Below are positions 1 to 8,117 of a stretch of DNA of 64,000 nucleotides, in pieces. Source of the DNA: Algoriphagus sp. (lineage in GTDB: Bacteria; Bacteroidota; Bacteroidia; Cytophagales; Cyclobacteriaceae); contig NZ_JAQWXX010000094.1 of assembly GCF_029254265.1 (NCBI RefSeq), forward strand, positions 1 through 64,000. Reading direction: 5' to 3'. The notes below the pieces were generated by a model. It was not told the origin of the DNA. It saw only the letters and a list, made by a program, of their open reading frames with translations, and did not search any database. How positions within the stretch are numbered: position 1 is the first letter of the stretch; every line of letters starts with the position of its first letter. The translations under genes and the position numbers were made by a program.

Positions 1-81
1 ACCTGTCAAAAATTCTTTAATCATTGACTCTCTCTCTGAAAGGCTTAAAGAACCGCCTGTTCTTGTTTTTTCTCTACTCAT
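1..81 (-). CDS. Partial gene, first 27 residues; possible IS3-type transposase or HTH protein
   Basis: Reading leftward from an ATG at 79-81 gives 27 uninterrupted codons (begins MSREKTRTGG, ends KEFLTG) before the window edge. The start is preceded immediately by a perfect inverted repeat (82-102). The segment SLSEREAMI-like followed by IKEFLTG resembles the N-terminus of small helix-turn-helix OrfA-type transposase subunits of Bacteroidota, where a charged helix is followed by a helix-turn-helix. That family call is by memory of the general pattern and rests on very few residues. The neighbouring repeat-rich non-coding DNA fits a mobile element edge. It could equally be any small DNA-binding protein. 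Confidence 0.5.
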   Translation of the reverse strand, partial: MSREKTRTGGSLSLSERESMIKEFLTG

Positions 82-102
82 AGTTTACGGTTTGCGTAAA
101 CT
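82..102. repeat. Perfect 8-bp inverted repeat at the start codon of the partial gene
   Basis: AGTTTACG and CGTAAACT are separated by five bases and touch the ATG at 81. It could be an operator or part of an insertion-sequence terminal region that overlaps the start of the transposase gene. No T-run follows, so a terminator is unlikely. Confidence 0.55.
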
Positions 103-156
103 CATTCTAGGACAAGTCACTTTCTATTTACCCCGGGTTTCGTGCCTCCCCCGGGG

Positions 157-317
157 CTATTAATGATTTAACCACTCTGTGATTATTCATAACCGTATGC
201 TTTAGAGCTCCAATCAAAATTCGTCTCCAGAGCGGAAACTCACTCTTAGAATGTCTCAACCGAAGGTTTCTGAAATTTATCATTCTTAGGTTGAGGTGGG
301 TGGACATGGAAGCGGGC
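157..317. repeat. Direct repeat copy 1 (about 161 bp)
   Basis: This block recurs at 400-559 with an offset of 242-243 bases. The right 117 bases (201-317, beginning TTTAGAGCTCCAATC) match at roughly 88-90% by eye. The left 44 bases match more weakly, about 60%. No convincing protein is encoded: the minus-strand reading gives two similar peptides only because the DNA is repeated. Confidence 0.85.
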
Positions 318-354
318 GGGTGGTGGCATGTGGGGAGAAGCATTTCCATGTCTT

Positions 355-390
355 GGCTTTTTGGTTCTTTTGGGCCAAGCCAAAAGAACG
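355..390 (+). repeat. 36-base palindromic element, copy A
   Basis: The 36 bases starting GGCTTTTTGGTTC and ending CCAAAAGAACG are imperfectly self-complementary and lie between the two direct repeats. A same-length relative lies in inverse orientation at 10652-10687. This pattern suggests a dispersed, REP-like intergenic element family in this genome. Confidence 0.6.
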
Positions 391-399
391 AAGAATAGC

Positions 400-559
400 C
401 TAGTAATAGTTTTACAATGCCGTCGTAATTTAAAACGGAATGTTTTAGAGCTCCAATCAAAATTCACCACCAGAGTGGAAATTCACTCTTAAAATGTCTC
501 AACCGAAAGTTTCTGAAATTTATCATACTTAGGCTCGGGGGATGGACATGGAAGCGGGC
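400..559. repeat. Direct repeat copy 2 (about 160 bp)
   Basis: Second copy of the block at 157-317, differing by about 13 substitutions and one single-base indel over the better-conserved right part. It ends seven bases before the phosphoesterase stop codon. The stretch from 82 to 565 therefore holds no gene, only these repeats and the palindrome between them. Confidence 0.85.
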
Positions 560-565
560 CTATTT

Positions 566-1069
566 TCATTTCCCCCGTCTACCTAGTTCCACCACTCGAA
601 GATTTTTCACTTGGCCTTGCTCCAAATCAAAAAGCAATAATGTCCGCATGACATGAAAACCTTGCTGCCCAATTGCACCGGGATTCATGTACAAGCAATT
701 TAAAGTCGAATCAAATTCTACTTTGCAGATATGGGAATGCCCGCACACAAATAGCTGCGGCTGAACCTCTTTTAGAAATTGTTTCACCCCTTTCGCATAT
801 CGAGGAGGCTTTCCCCCGATATGAGTCATAGCCACTTTGACTCCTTCCTGAGAAAAAACAGCCCATTCAGGATAGCTTTCCTGTATTTCAGTATCGTCAA
901 TATTTCCAAAAACAGCTCGAATAGTCTTTCCCGAAGGCAATTGCCTCATAACTTCCATCGAACCAATATCTCCTGCATGCCAGATCTCATCACAATCTTG
1001 CAAATAGGTAAGCGTTTTGTGATCAATGTAACTGTGGGAGTCAGAAATGAGAGCGATCTTCGTGGACAT
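566..1069 (-). CDS. Metallophosphoesterase, YfcE/MJ0936 family
   Basis: This 167-residue protein is a small calcineurin-like phosphoesterase, a cytosolic enzyme that uses a two-metal site to cleave phosphodiesters; the natural substrate is usually unknown. The metal-binding motifs are all visible in order: ISDSH near residue 9, HAGDIGS near 31, GNIDD near 54, THIGG near 81 and CGHSH near 109, followed by the family's NPGAIG signature near 131. The length is typical of the family. It stands alone, divergent from the rhodanese gene at 1139, with 69 bases between the two starts. YfcE-like is the best assignment; substrate is not inferable. Confidence 0.9.
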   Translation of the reverse strand: MSTKIALISDSHSYIDHKTLTYLQDCDEIWHAGDIGSMEVMRQLPSGKTIRAVFGNIDDTEIQESYPEWAVFSQEGVKVAMTHIGGKPPRYAKGVKQFLKEVQPQLFVCGHSHICKVEFDSTLNCLYMNPGAIGQQGFHVMRTLLLFDLEQGQVKNLRVVELGRRGK

Positions 1070-1138
1070 TTGAATTGAAAGTGTTTAAATTTTCATTTCA
1101 ATATGGAATTGCAAATCTTTACATCAAACTTATTCGCT

Positions 1139-1537
1139 ATGAAAACTTCAAAAATCCTCTACCTCGCAATCGCGCTTTTCCTTATCCAGTTCAATTTTGC
1201 ATTCGCTCAAAGCACCGATTCTGCCACTGTAGTCAGTGTGGAAACTTTTGAAAAAATGGCAAAAAAGAAGAAAAATGCTGTTTTGGATGTACGAACGCCA
1301 GAAGAAATGGCAGAAGGACATCTGATAAATGCTCAAAATTTTGACTTTCTGGATGAAAGCTTTCCACAGAAAATTGAAAGCCTAAACAAAAACAAAACTT
1401 ACCTACTCTATTGTCGATCAGGCAAGCGAACAGCAAAAGCTGGTGCATTGATGAAAGCAGCCGGTTTCAAAAATGTTTACATGCTTGAAGGCGGTATTAC
1501 TGCTTGGACAGAGGAAGGCAAACCAATCGAAAAATGA
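1139..1537 (+). CDS. Exported rhodanese-like domain protein
   Basis: A 132-residue protein with a Sec signal peptide (MKTSKILYLA through FAFAQ, about 25 residues) followed by a single rhodanese domain. The active-site loop reads CRSGKR, with the catalytic cysteine that would carry a persulfide; the domain end GGITAW is also typical. Such single-domain exported rhodaneses are thought to handle sulfane sulfur in the periplasm. The ATG at 1139 was chosen over the upstream ATG at 1103 because it places the signal peptide at the N-terminus. Its stop overlaps the next start as ATGA, suggesting coupled translation with the dehydrogenase. Confidence 0.88.
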   Translation: MKTSKILYLAIALFLIQFNFAFAQSTDSATVVSVETFEKMAKKKKNAVLDVRTPEEMAEGHLINAQNFDFLDESFPQKIESLNKNKTYLLYCRSGKRTAKAGALMKAAGFKNVYMLEGGITAWTEEGKPIEK

Positions 1538-2904
1538 CCCAAATCTCTTCAATTAATCCATACACAGGTGAAATCCTGAAAAAATTCACTTCCCCAACTG
1601 AACGGGAAATAGAGACTGCTCTTGCCAGTGGTGAAGCAGCTTTCGATGATTGGAAGAAAACAAGCTTCGAATTCAGGTCTGGATTAATGAAGAAAGCCGC
1701 TCAAAGACTAAGAGACAAAAAAGAGAACTATGCCCGACTGATCTCGCTGGAGATGGGTAAAGTCATTAAAGAGTCGAGATCTGAAATTGAAAAGTGTGCC
1801 TGGGTCTGCGATTATTATGCGGATCAGGCCGAATCATTTTTGGCTGATCTCAAAATAGATTTACCAGACGGTGCCAAAGCCAAGGTAAAACATCAACCTC
1901 TCGGGATTATAATGGCAGTAATGCCCTGGAATTTCCCCTTTTGGCAGGTTTTTAGATTTGCTGCGCCTACTTTGATGGCGGGGAACGTGGGAGTCTTAAA
2001 GCACGCTTCAAATGTTCCTCAGTGCGCATTGGCCATTGAGGAAGTTTTTACAGCCGCTGGTTTTCCAAAAGGTGTGTTTCAAAGCCTATTGATTGATTCC
2101 AAAACTACAACTCAGCTGATTTCTGACTCCAGAATCAAAGCAGTAACCCTGACGGGTAGTGAAAAAGCCGGAGCTTCGGTTGCATCTGAAGCCGGAAAAA
2201 ACATCAAAAAATCTCTTTTAGAACTCGGAGGAAGTGATCCATTTATAGTGCTAAATGATGCAGATGTAAATCTTGCGGCAGCCACCGCGGTAAAATCCCG
2301 AATGATTAATTTCGGACAAAGCTGTATCGCAGCGAAGCGTTTCATTATCGAATCAGGAGTTTATAATCAATTTCTGGAAAGCTTCACTGAAGAACTTGCT
2401 AAGCTAAAAAAAGGTGACCCTATGGATGAGGAGGCTGACTTCGCCTGTATGGCTCGGGGAGATTTAGCGATGGAGCTTTATGAACAGGTAAAAAAATCTG
2501 TTGATCAAGGCGCAAAGTTGCTTCTTGGAGGCAAAAAGCCAATGAAAGATTCACCGTTTTTTGAACCCACCATTTTAACCGAAATACCAAAAAATGCCCC
2601 TGCATATTCTGAGGAATTATTTGGACCGGTTGCGCTAATTTTTAAAGTGGAAAATGAACAAGAAGCAGTTTTGCTTGCCAATGATTCCGAATTCGGTTTG
2701 GGTGGTTCGCTTTGGACAACTAATCTGGAAAAAGGTGAAAAATTAGCCGAGCAAATCGAAACAGGAGCTGTTTTTATTAATTCGATGACAGCCTCTAATC
2801 CACACCTTCCTTTTGGAGGAGTGAAAAAATCGGGCTATGGACGCGAATTAAGCAGAAATGGCATTTTGGAATTCGTGAATTCAAAGACCGTTTACTTAGG
2901 ATGA
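1534..2904 (+). CDS. NAD(P)-dependent aldehyde dehydrogenase, succinate-semialdehyde dehydrogenase type
   Basis: This 456-residue cytosolic enzyme belongs to the aldehyde dehydrogenase superfamily and most resembles the YneI/Sad succinate-semialdehyde dehydrogenases (about 460 residues), which oxidise succinate semialdehyde to succinate. Visible motifs are MPWNFPFW around residue 130, the cofactor loop TGSEKAG, the general base in LELGG (about E230), the catalytic cysteine in FGQSC (about C264) and the EELFGPVA segment. The ATG at 1534 overlaps the rhodanese stop by four bases; the longer reading from 1504 would lie inside the rhodanese gene and adds no homologous residues. Substrate specificity is inferred from family resemblance only. 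Confidence 0.85.
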   Translation: MTQISSINPYTGEILKKFTSPTEREIETALASGEAAFDDWKKTSFEFRSGLMKKAAQRLRDKKENYARLISLEMGKVIKESRSEIEKCAWVCDYYADQAESFLADLKIDLPDGAKAKVKHQPLGIIMAVMPWNFPFWQVFRFAAPTLMAGNVGVLKHASNVPQCALAIEEVFTAAGFPKGVFQSLLIDSKTTTQLISDSRIKAVTLTGSEKAGASVASEAGKNIKKSLLELGGSDPFIVLNDADVNLAAATAVKSRMINFGQSCIAAKRFIIESGVYNQFLESFTEELAKLKKGDPMDEEADFACMARGDLAMELYEQVKKSVDQGAKLLLGGKKPMKDSPFFEPTILTEIPKNAPAYSEELFGPVALIFKVENEQEAVLLANDSEFGLGGSLWTTNLEKGEKLAEQIETGAVFINSMTASNPHLPFGGVKKSGYGRELSRNGILEFVNSKTVYLG

Positions 2905-2931
2905 CCGTTTAGGTATTAAAAGCTGCTTATT

Positions 2932-2962
2932 TTTGCTTTTGGTCAATTCCTTTCTATTTTTA
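2932..2962 (+). promoter_or_regulatory. Bacteroidota-type promoter upstream of pdhB
   Basis: TTTG at 2932-2935, 19 bases, then TATTTTTA at 2955-2962 fits the TTTG-N19-TAnnTTTG pattern with one mismatch in the -7 box. It lies 25 bases upstream of the pdhB start. Confidence 0.5.
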
Positions 2963-2987
2963 CGAGCAAAAATTTAGTCATATACTA

Positions 2988-3965
2988 ATGAGAGAAATAC
3001 AGTTTCGAGAAGCCCTAAGAGAGGCAATGTCCGAGGAAATGAGACGTGATCCAAACGTCTTTTTGATGGGAGAAGAAGTAGCTGAATACAACGGAGCATA
3101 CAAAGTGTCTCAAGGGATGCTGGATGAATTCGGTCCTGAAAGAGTTTATGACACCCCAATCGCCGAGCTAGGATTTGCAGGCCTGGGTGTTGGAGCTGCC
3201 ATGAATGGATTGAAGCCAATCATCGAGTTTATGACCTTCAACTTTTCTTTAGTCGCTATTGATCAGATCATTAACTCAGCGGCTAAAATGCTTGCCATGT
3301 CTGGTGGAGCATACAGTGTACCCGTAGTTTTTAGAGGTCCTACCGGAAATGCAGGTCAACTGGGAGCAACGCACTCTTCAAATTTTGAAAATTGGTTTGC
3401 AAATACACCAGGTCTGAAGGTGATTGTTCCTTCCAATCCATATGATGCAAAAGGCTTGATGAAAGCAGCCATCCGTGACCCGGATCCAGTGATTTTCATG
3501 GAGTCTGAAGTGATGTATTCTGACAAAGGTGAAGTGCCTGAGGGAGAATACTTATTACCTATTGGTGTGGCAGATATCAAACGAAAAGGAAAAGATGTTA
3601 CTGTAATTTCCTTCGGAAAAATGATGAAAGTCGCTTTGGAAGCAGCCGAAGAAATGGCAAAAGAAGGAATTGATTGTGAAGTGATTGATTTAAGAACGGT
3701 TCGACCAATTGACTACGCTACTTGCTTGGAATCTGTAAAGAAAACCAATCGCGTAGTCATTGTAGAAGAAGCAAATCCTCTTGCGGGTATTTCTTCAGAA
3801 TTGACTTACCACTTCCAGCGATATGCATTCGACTATTTGGATGCTCCTGTAATTCGAGTGAACTCCATGGATATCCCATTGAGCTACTCTCCAAATTACA
3901 TCGAGGCTACTCTTCCAAATGTGAAAAGAACCATTGATGCGATCAAGAAAGTGACTTATAAGTAA
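2988..3965 (+). CDS. pdhB: Pyruvate dehydrogenase E1 component, beta subunit
   Basis: This 325-residue protein is the beta subunit of the thiamine-diphosphate-dependent E1 enzyme of the pyruvate dehydrogenase complex, which decarboxylates pyruvate and passes the acetyl group to E2. The sequence shows the family hallmarks: FLMGEEVAEYNGAYKVS, the DTPIAELGFAGLGVGAA segment that contributes to cofactor binding, FRGPTG, and the C-terminal transketolase domain with DLRTVRPID and EEANP. Length is standard. It has its own promoter candidate and is not next to the alpha subunit or E2, so the complex is encoded at separate loci in this organism. A branched-chain 2-oxo acid E1 beta is the main alternative, less likely given the sequence pattern. 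Confidence 0.93.
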   Translation: MREIQFREALREAMSEEMRRDPNVFLMGEEVAEYNGAYKVSQGMLDEFGPERVYDTPIAELGFAGLGVGAAMNGLKPIIEFMTFNFSLVAIDQIINSAAKMLAMSGGAYSVPVVFRGPTGNAGQLGATHSSNFENWFANTPGLKVIVPSNPYDAKGLMKAAIRDPDPVIFMESEVMYSDKGEVPEGEYLLPIGVADIKRKGKDVTVISFGKMMKVALEAAEEMAKEGIDCEVIDLRTVRPIDYATCLESVKKTNRVVIVEEANPLAGISSELTYHFQRYAFDYLDAPVIRVNSMDIPLSYSPNYIEATLPNVKRTIDAIKKVTYK

Positions 3966-4004
3966 TCTTATCTTTCTGAAATATATCGGAAGATTAAATT
4001 TATT

Positions 4005-4039
4005 TGAAGACTGAAGACTGAAGACTGAAGACCGCAGAC
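4005..4039. repeat. Heptanucleotide tandem repeat
   Basis: Four perfect copies of TGAAGAC (4005-4032) are followed by a degenerate copy CGCAGAC. It sits 40 bases after the pdhB stop. Heptamer arrays of this composition are common in intergenic DNA of Bacteroidota and can vary in copy number. Confidence 0.9.
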
Positions 4040-4120
4040 CGAAGTAGATTGAAAATACCATCTATTCTGTTTTCATTTGGTTAAATTATAAAACAGTTTA
4101 AAAGGAAATCAGAAATTCAT

Positions 4121-4156
4121 AAAAAAGCCCGCCTTTATTCAAAGGCGGGTTTTTTG
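4121..4156. terminator. Bidirectional terminator between pdhB and the outer-membrane receptor gene
   Basis: A 9-bp perfect stem (CCCGCCTTT / AAAGGCGGG, loop ATTC) is flanked by six A's on the left and six T's on the right, so it can end transcripts arriving from either side. Confidence 0.92.
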
Positions 4157-4229
4157 TTACCCAATCTATCTATTATTTTATTTAAGAAATAAAGGATTCC
4201 AACTCGTTGGAACCCTTTATTGTTTAATT

Positions 4230-6731
4230 CTAGTTGTTTTCGCCACCTGCTGGTGCACCTTCTTTTAAGTCATCATTATTGATAGACTTTCGCTTTCTAG
4301 GTCTTCCTTGATCCATGCTAAGCTTTCCAATTCGGTAGCTGAAGTTGACCTTGAAGTTCATGTTACGAATGGCAGAGGTACTGTTTTGTACGATAGTCGG
4401 AGTGATGATTTCATTACGGATGATGAATTCTTTAGCCAGGAAATTCTCGGCACCAAATCCAATACTTCCTCTTTTCTCTGCAAACTGCTTATTCAAACTC
4501 AAACCGTACGCTGCAAATCCTCCTGAACTACCCTGCAATTCTACTCTTCTACCTCTAGCAAAAGTGAACAACTGCAACTGCCAGTTTTTAGGAAGTGTGT
4601 AGTTACCAAACATCCTACCGCTAACTACAAAACCTTCGTTTTGCGCAGCAAGCAATGGATCAGTCAGTCCGTTATCCAAAATAGCATAGTAAGTATCAAA
4701 ACCACCATTGAATGAAAGCTTGTTACTCGCATTGATATTGAAGAACACACTTCCTCCAATGGCCTGCTCACGACCGATATTTTCAAAAGTGGTAAAAATC
4801 ACGCCGTCATCCTGAATGGTACGAACAGACTGGATAGAACCAGTAGTATTTCTGTAAAATGAAGTGAAATTGATGACCGTACCTTTAATGAAAGTGCTAT
4901 AGCCTACTTCGTAATTATCTGTCAACTCAGGATCCAAAATTGGATTACCTTGAGAAATTTGAAGTGGATTAGAAGCTTCGATGTTTGGGTTCAAGAATCT
5001 TAAAGAAGGTCTTGAAATTCTTCTATTATAAGCTGCTTTAATCAGATTTCCGTTTTTCAACTTTCTACTCGCATTGATACTTGGCACCAAGGTTCCATAA
5101 GAAGGGATATCTACGGTAGTTTCTGTTTTGAAGTCTGCGTTAATCGAGGTGTACTCGTATCTCAAACCTGTCTTTAAAGTGTAATTCTTCAAAAGGTTAA
5201 ACATGTAAGAAGCATAACCTGCAGTTACATTTTGGTCATAGCTAAATTCATTGCTAAGATTTGGGTTTGGGTTTTCAACATATTCTCCATCTGCTCCATC
5301 AGCCTGGAAGTAGGCAAAATCAGAGTACGCTTTTCGCAAAATATTCTTAGCACCGTATTCTAAAATCGACTTCCCTTCATCTCCTATTGGATTTACAAAG
5401 TCAACTTGAGCAGTAAATTCCTCATTTCTGCTCGGGTTGTCATTTCTAAGTCTAGAATCTATAGTCTGCAAATCATCTTCATATAGTGAGTTTACAAAGG
5501 AATTCTGTCGGTTATTTCTGCTATATAATGTAAGCAAGCTGAACTCTTTTCCTTTTTTCTCAAAGGTCTTAGTGTAGTTTACACTCACATCAATCGTATT
5601 AGACTCATCTACCACATCCGTACCACGAAGGGCAGTTCTAATCAACTGATCATTTAAGAAATTTCGAGTTAAGAAATCATTTTGGTTACTATTGGAATTC
5701 CGAACTCCAAAATTCACCGAACCTGTCAAGAAATTGAACTTATCAATCTCATAATCTACACCGAAGTTATATCTACCAAAAAGGTCTCTTCTCTCCGTAT
5801 CTGCAGACTGTAAGATTCTTGAAATACTATTATCGGGATTAGATAGCAATTGCTCATTTTCAAATCGACCATTGATATTGTATCCCGCTCTTCCGAATCC
5901 ACCTAAAGAGAAACCTAACTTCCCTTTTCTAGCGGCTCCATTCAAGCTCAGATTTGATCCTCGAAGACCGAAGCCACTATTAACATTCAAAGTCATCCCT
6001 TGAAAATTATTCTTTTTGGTTACGATATTGATCACCCCAGAAGTACCTTCCGCATCAAATCTTGCAGAAGGAGAAGTAATTACCTCCACCGCTTTGATCT
6101 CATCTGCTGGAATCTGTCTCAACGCATCTGCAATACTACTTGCAGTAATCGCAGAAGGTCTATTATCGATCAGCACCTGAATATTACTGCTTCCTCGCAT
6201 GGATACGTTACCGTCAAAATCCACAGAAAGCATAGGCACTCTTCTCAATACATCCGTAGCATCACCACCGGCAGTAGTTTTATCATTTTCCGCTTTGTAG
6301 ATCGTACGATCCACGCGCTCCTCAATCAATTCACGCTGACCTTGTACCGTTACTTCCTCCAGAGCTACCCCTTCATCAGAAAGGGTTATTTCTCCCAAGT
6401 TAACATCACCTGTAGGTGAGGTCACTTCAATTCCCTTAATGACTTTGGTCTCAAAACCCAAAAAGCTAATTTTTAAGTCGTAAGTCCCTACTTCAAAACC
6501 GGCGATAAAAAACTTTCCTTCATCATCTGCCACTCCTCCGGCGATATTGGTATCAGACCCTGACTTATATAGTGCAGCAGTTGCATAAGCTACAGCTTCT
6601 CCTGTTTTGAGATCTTTAGCCGTTCCGATTATCCTCGCGGGCTGTTTGGTTTGCGGAGGGGTTTGCTGCGCAAAAGTTGTCCCCACAGCCAGGAAAAAGG
6701 TGATTGCGAGAAGATTGATTAAATTTTTCAT
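4230..6731 (-). CDS. TonB-receptor-like outer-membrane protein (carboxypeptidase-regulatory + OMP_b-brl_3 type)
   Basis: An 833-residue protein with a Sec signal peptide ending at TTFAQ, a carboxypeptidase-regulatory-like Ig domain (about residues 33-125), a plug-like domain (about 145-240, with RGSSNIQVLIDNR and GVINIVTKK) and a long C-terminal beta-barrel. This arrangement is that of the Bacteroidota outer-membrane receptors whose barrel belongs to the OMP_b-brl_3 group. No SusD partner is adjacent and there is no clear TonB box, so substrate uptake cannot be assigned. The last ~25 residues are charged and low in complexity, after the expected barrel end. It diverges from the LytS-type kinase at 7038 with a 306-base gap. 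Confidence 0.85.
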   Translation of the reverse strand: MKNLINLLAITFFLAVGTTFAQQTPPQTKQPARIIGTAKDLKTGEAVAYATAALYKSGSDTNIAGGVADDEGKFFIAGFEVGTYDLKISFLGFETKVIKGIEVTSPTGDVNLGEITLSDEGVALEEVTVQGQRELIEERVDRTIYKAENDKTTAGGDATDVLRRVPMLSVDFDGNVSMRGSSNIQVLIDNRPSAITASSIADALRQIPADEIKAVEVITSPSARFDAEGTSGVINIVTKKNNFQGMTLNVNSGFGLRGSNLSLNGAARKGKLGFSLGGFGRAGYNINGRFENEQLLSNPDNSISRILQSADTERRDLFGRYNFGVDYEIDKFNFLTGSVNFGVRNSNSNQNDFLTRNFLNDQLIRTALRGTDVVDESNTIDVSVNYTKTFEKKGKEFSLLTLYSRNNRQNSFVNSLYEDDLQTIDSRLRNDNPSRNEEFTAQVDFVNPIGDEGKSILEYGAKNILRKAYSDFAYFQADGADGEYVENPNPNLSNEFSYDQNVTAGYASYMFNLLKNYTLKTGLRYEYTSINADFKTETTVDIPSYGTLVPSINASRKLKNGNLIKAAYNRRISRPSLRFLNPNIEASNPLQISQGNPILDPELTDNYEVGYSTFIKGTVINFTSFYRNTTGSIQSVRTIQDDGVIFTTFENIGREQAIGGSVFFNINASNKLSFNGGFDTYYAILDNGLTDPLLAAQNEGFVVSGRMFGNYTLPKNWQLQLFTFARGRRVELQGSSGGFAAYGLSLNKQFAEKRGSIGFGAENFLAKEFIIRNEIITPTIVQNSTSAIRNMNFKVNFSYRIGKLSMDQGRPRKRKSINNDDLKEGAPAGGENN

Positions 6732-6896
6732 GTGGTGTTGGTATAAATAAATCCTTTGAAAGAATAATTTGTGAGTCCCTTCGAATGGTTAATGAGGTAA
6801 CTCACGATTCTAATACCCCAAAAAAACAGGGAATGTTTTGAGTATTTCCAGCTAATAGACCGCAAGCGCGGTTTTATCGACAAAGAGGGTTTTATG

Positions 6897-6939
6897 CCTG
6901 ATAAAAACAGGGATTTGGAAAGATTTGACTTTTATCAGG
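6897..6939. promoter_or_regulatory. Perfect 10-bp inverted repeat in the divergent gap; candidate operator
   Basis: CCTGATAAAA (6897-6906) and TTTTATCAGG (6930-6939) are exact inverse copies, 33 bases centre to centre, about three helical turns. Related GTTTTAT motifs lie at 6871 and 6889. The 306-base gap (6732-7037) between the receptor and the kinase holds nothing else I recognise. Its position suits a binding site shared by the two divergent genes. Confidence 0.45.
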
Positions 6940-7037
6940 TATACTGAAGAGTTCATCGTCAAAATAGCGCTCTTGGTAGATTGCGTTTGATAGTGACATA
7001 AAAGTTTCTTTAGCTTGCTCTAATAATTAGGAATATT

Positions 7038-8117
7038 ATGACGATACCAATTCAAAATAAAAGCAAAAGAGTCTCTGTTCTAATCCACATATTGGGTTGG
7101 ACCATGTTGGGGATTGTGCTTTTACTTTTATCCCCATTGTCATGGCGTGTAGATGTACCGATGCAATATTGGTGGAAGCAAATTTTCCTTGGAGGTCTAT
7201 TATCGGTCATTTTTTATGTCAATATGCTGGTGCTGGTTCCCAGGTTTCTTTTGCGGGACAAACTTTACATGTACCTCATGATTCTATTAATCGGAGTGGT
7301 ATTCTACTTCGGTTTGATTATTTACTTCGAAAATATCATCAACCTTCCTGAAATAATGCATAACGCATTTAACCCTGGGAAGCCTTACAAACCTAATGGA
7401 AGATGGGTTTTTGGAGATGTTTTTCACCTGATGCTTTTCTTGCTTTCACTAGGGATTAGTACATCTGTAGCTTCTGTTCAGAAATGGCAAAAGGATGATG
7501 CCATCCGAAAAGAACTGGATCGGCAGCGGATCAATACTGAATTGTCTTACCTCAAAGCGCAAATCAACCCACATTTCTTTTTCAACACGCTTAATAATAT
7601 CTATTCACTCACCAACCTTGATGTAAAAAAAGCACAGGAAGCATTATTGAAACTTTCCCGAATGATGCGCTATGTCCTGTATGAAAATCAAAAGGATGAA
7701 ACACTTTTGAGCAAAGAGGTCAATTTCATCAACGATTACATTGAATTGATGAAAATGCGCCTTTCGGCAAAAGTAAAGCTAAATATACAGGTAGAAGCTC
7801 CAAAGGAGGATTTGGTCATTGCGCCTATGTTATTGCTACCTTTTCTGGAAAACTGTTTCAAACATGGCGTGAGCTCTCAACAAGAAAGTGAGATCCTGAT
7901 CAAACTCGAAGTAATGGGAGAAACACTATTCTTTGAAACCCGCAATCATATTTTCCCGCTTCATCCTGATAGCCCAGAAGCCCAGGAGAACGGGATCGGT
8001 TTGGTGAATACAAAACGAAGATTGAGTCTGCTTTACCCAGAAAAACATCGCCTGAAGTTTGGTAAAGACGAATCCAATGAGGAGTATTGGGTTAATCTTA
8101 CCATTGATCTATCATGA
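7038..8117 (+). CDS. Sensor histidine kinase, LytS/YehU family
   Basis: This 359-residue inner-membrane kinase has four predicted transmembrane helices in the first ~150 residues and no extracytoplasmic domain of note. A short coiled segment leads into a His_kinase domain whose phospho-acceptor lies in INPHFFFNTLNN (histidine near residue 178). The C-terminal ATPase half has FLENCFKHG as N-box and ENGIGLVN as G-box. This is the standard partner of LytTR response regulators. Its stop overlaps the regulator start as ATGA, so both are translated together. The kinase itself looks intact although its partner is interrupted. Signal and targets are unknown; the divergent outer-membrane receptor is a reasonable candidate target. 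Confidence 0.9.
   Translation: MTIPIQNKSKRVSVLIHILGWTMLGIVLLLLSPLSWRVDVPMQYWWKQIFLGGLLSVIFYVNMLVLVPRFLLRDKLYMYLMILLIGVVFYFGLIIYFENIINLPEIMHNAFNPGKPYKPNGRWVFGDVFHLMLFLLSLGISTSVASVQKWQKDDAIRKELDRQRINTELSYLKAQINPHFFFNTLNNIYSLTNLDVKKAQEALLKLSRMMRYVLYENQKDETLLSKEVNFINDYIELMKMRLSAKVKLNIQVEAPKEDLVIAPMLLLPFLENCFKHGVSSQQESEILIKLEVMGETLFFETRNHIFPLHPDSPEAQENGIGLVNTKRRLSLLYPEKHRLKFGKDESNEEYWVNLTIDLS

Noticed and set aside
128-470. Minus-strand ORFs of 110 and 74 residues over the repeats
   Set aside because: Their similar internal peptides come from the repeated DNA, and they lack any family pattern or start context.
157-559. CRISPR array
   Set aside because: Only two long units with a 243-base period and no short uniform repeats or spacers.
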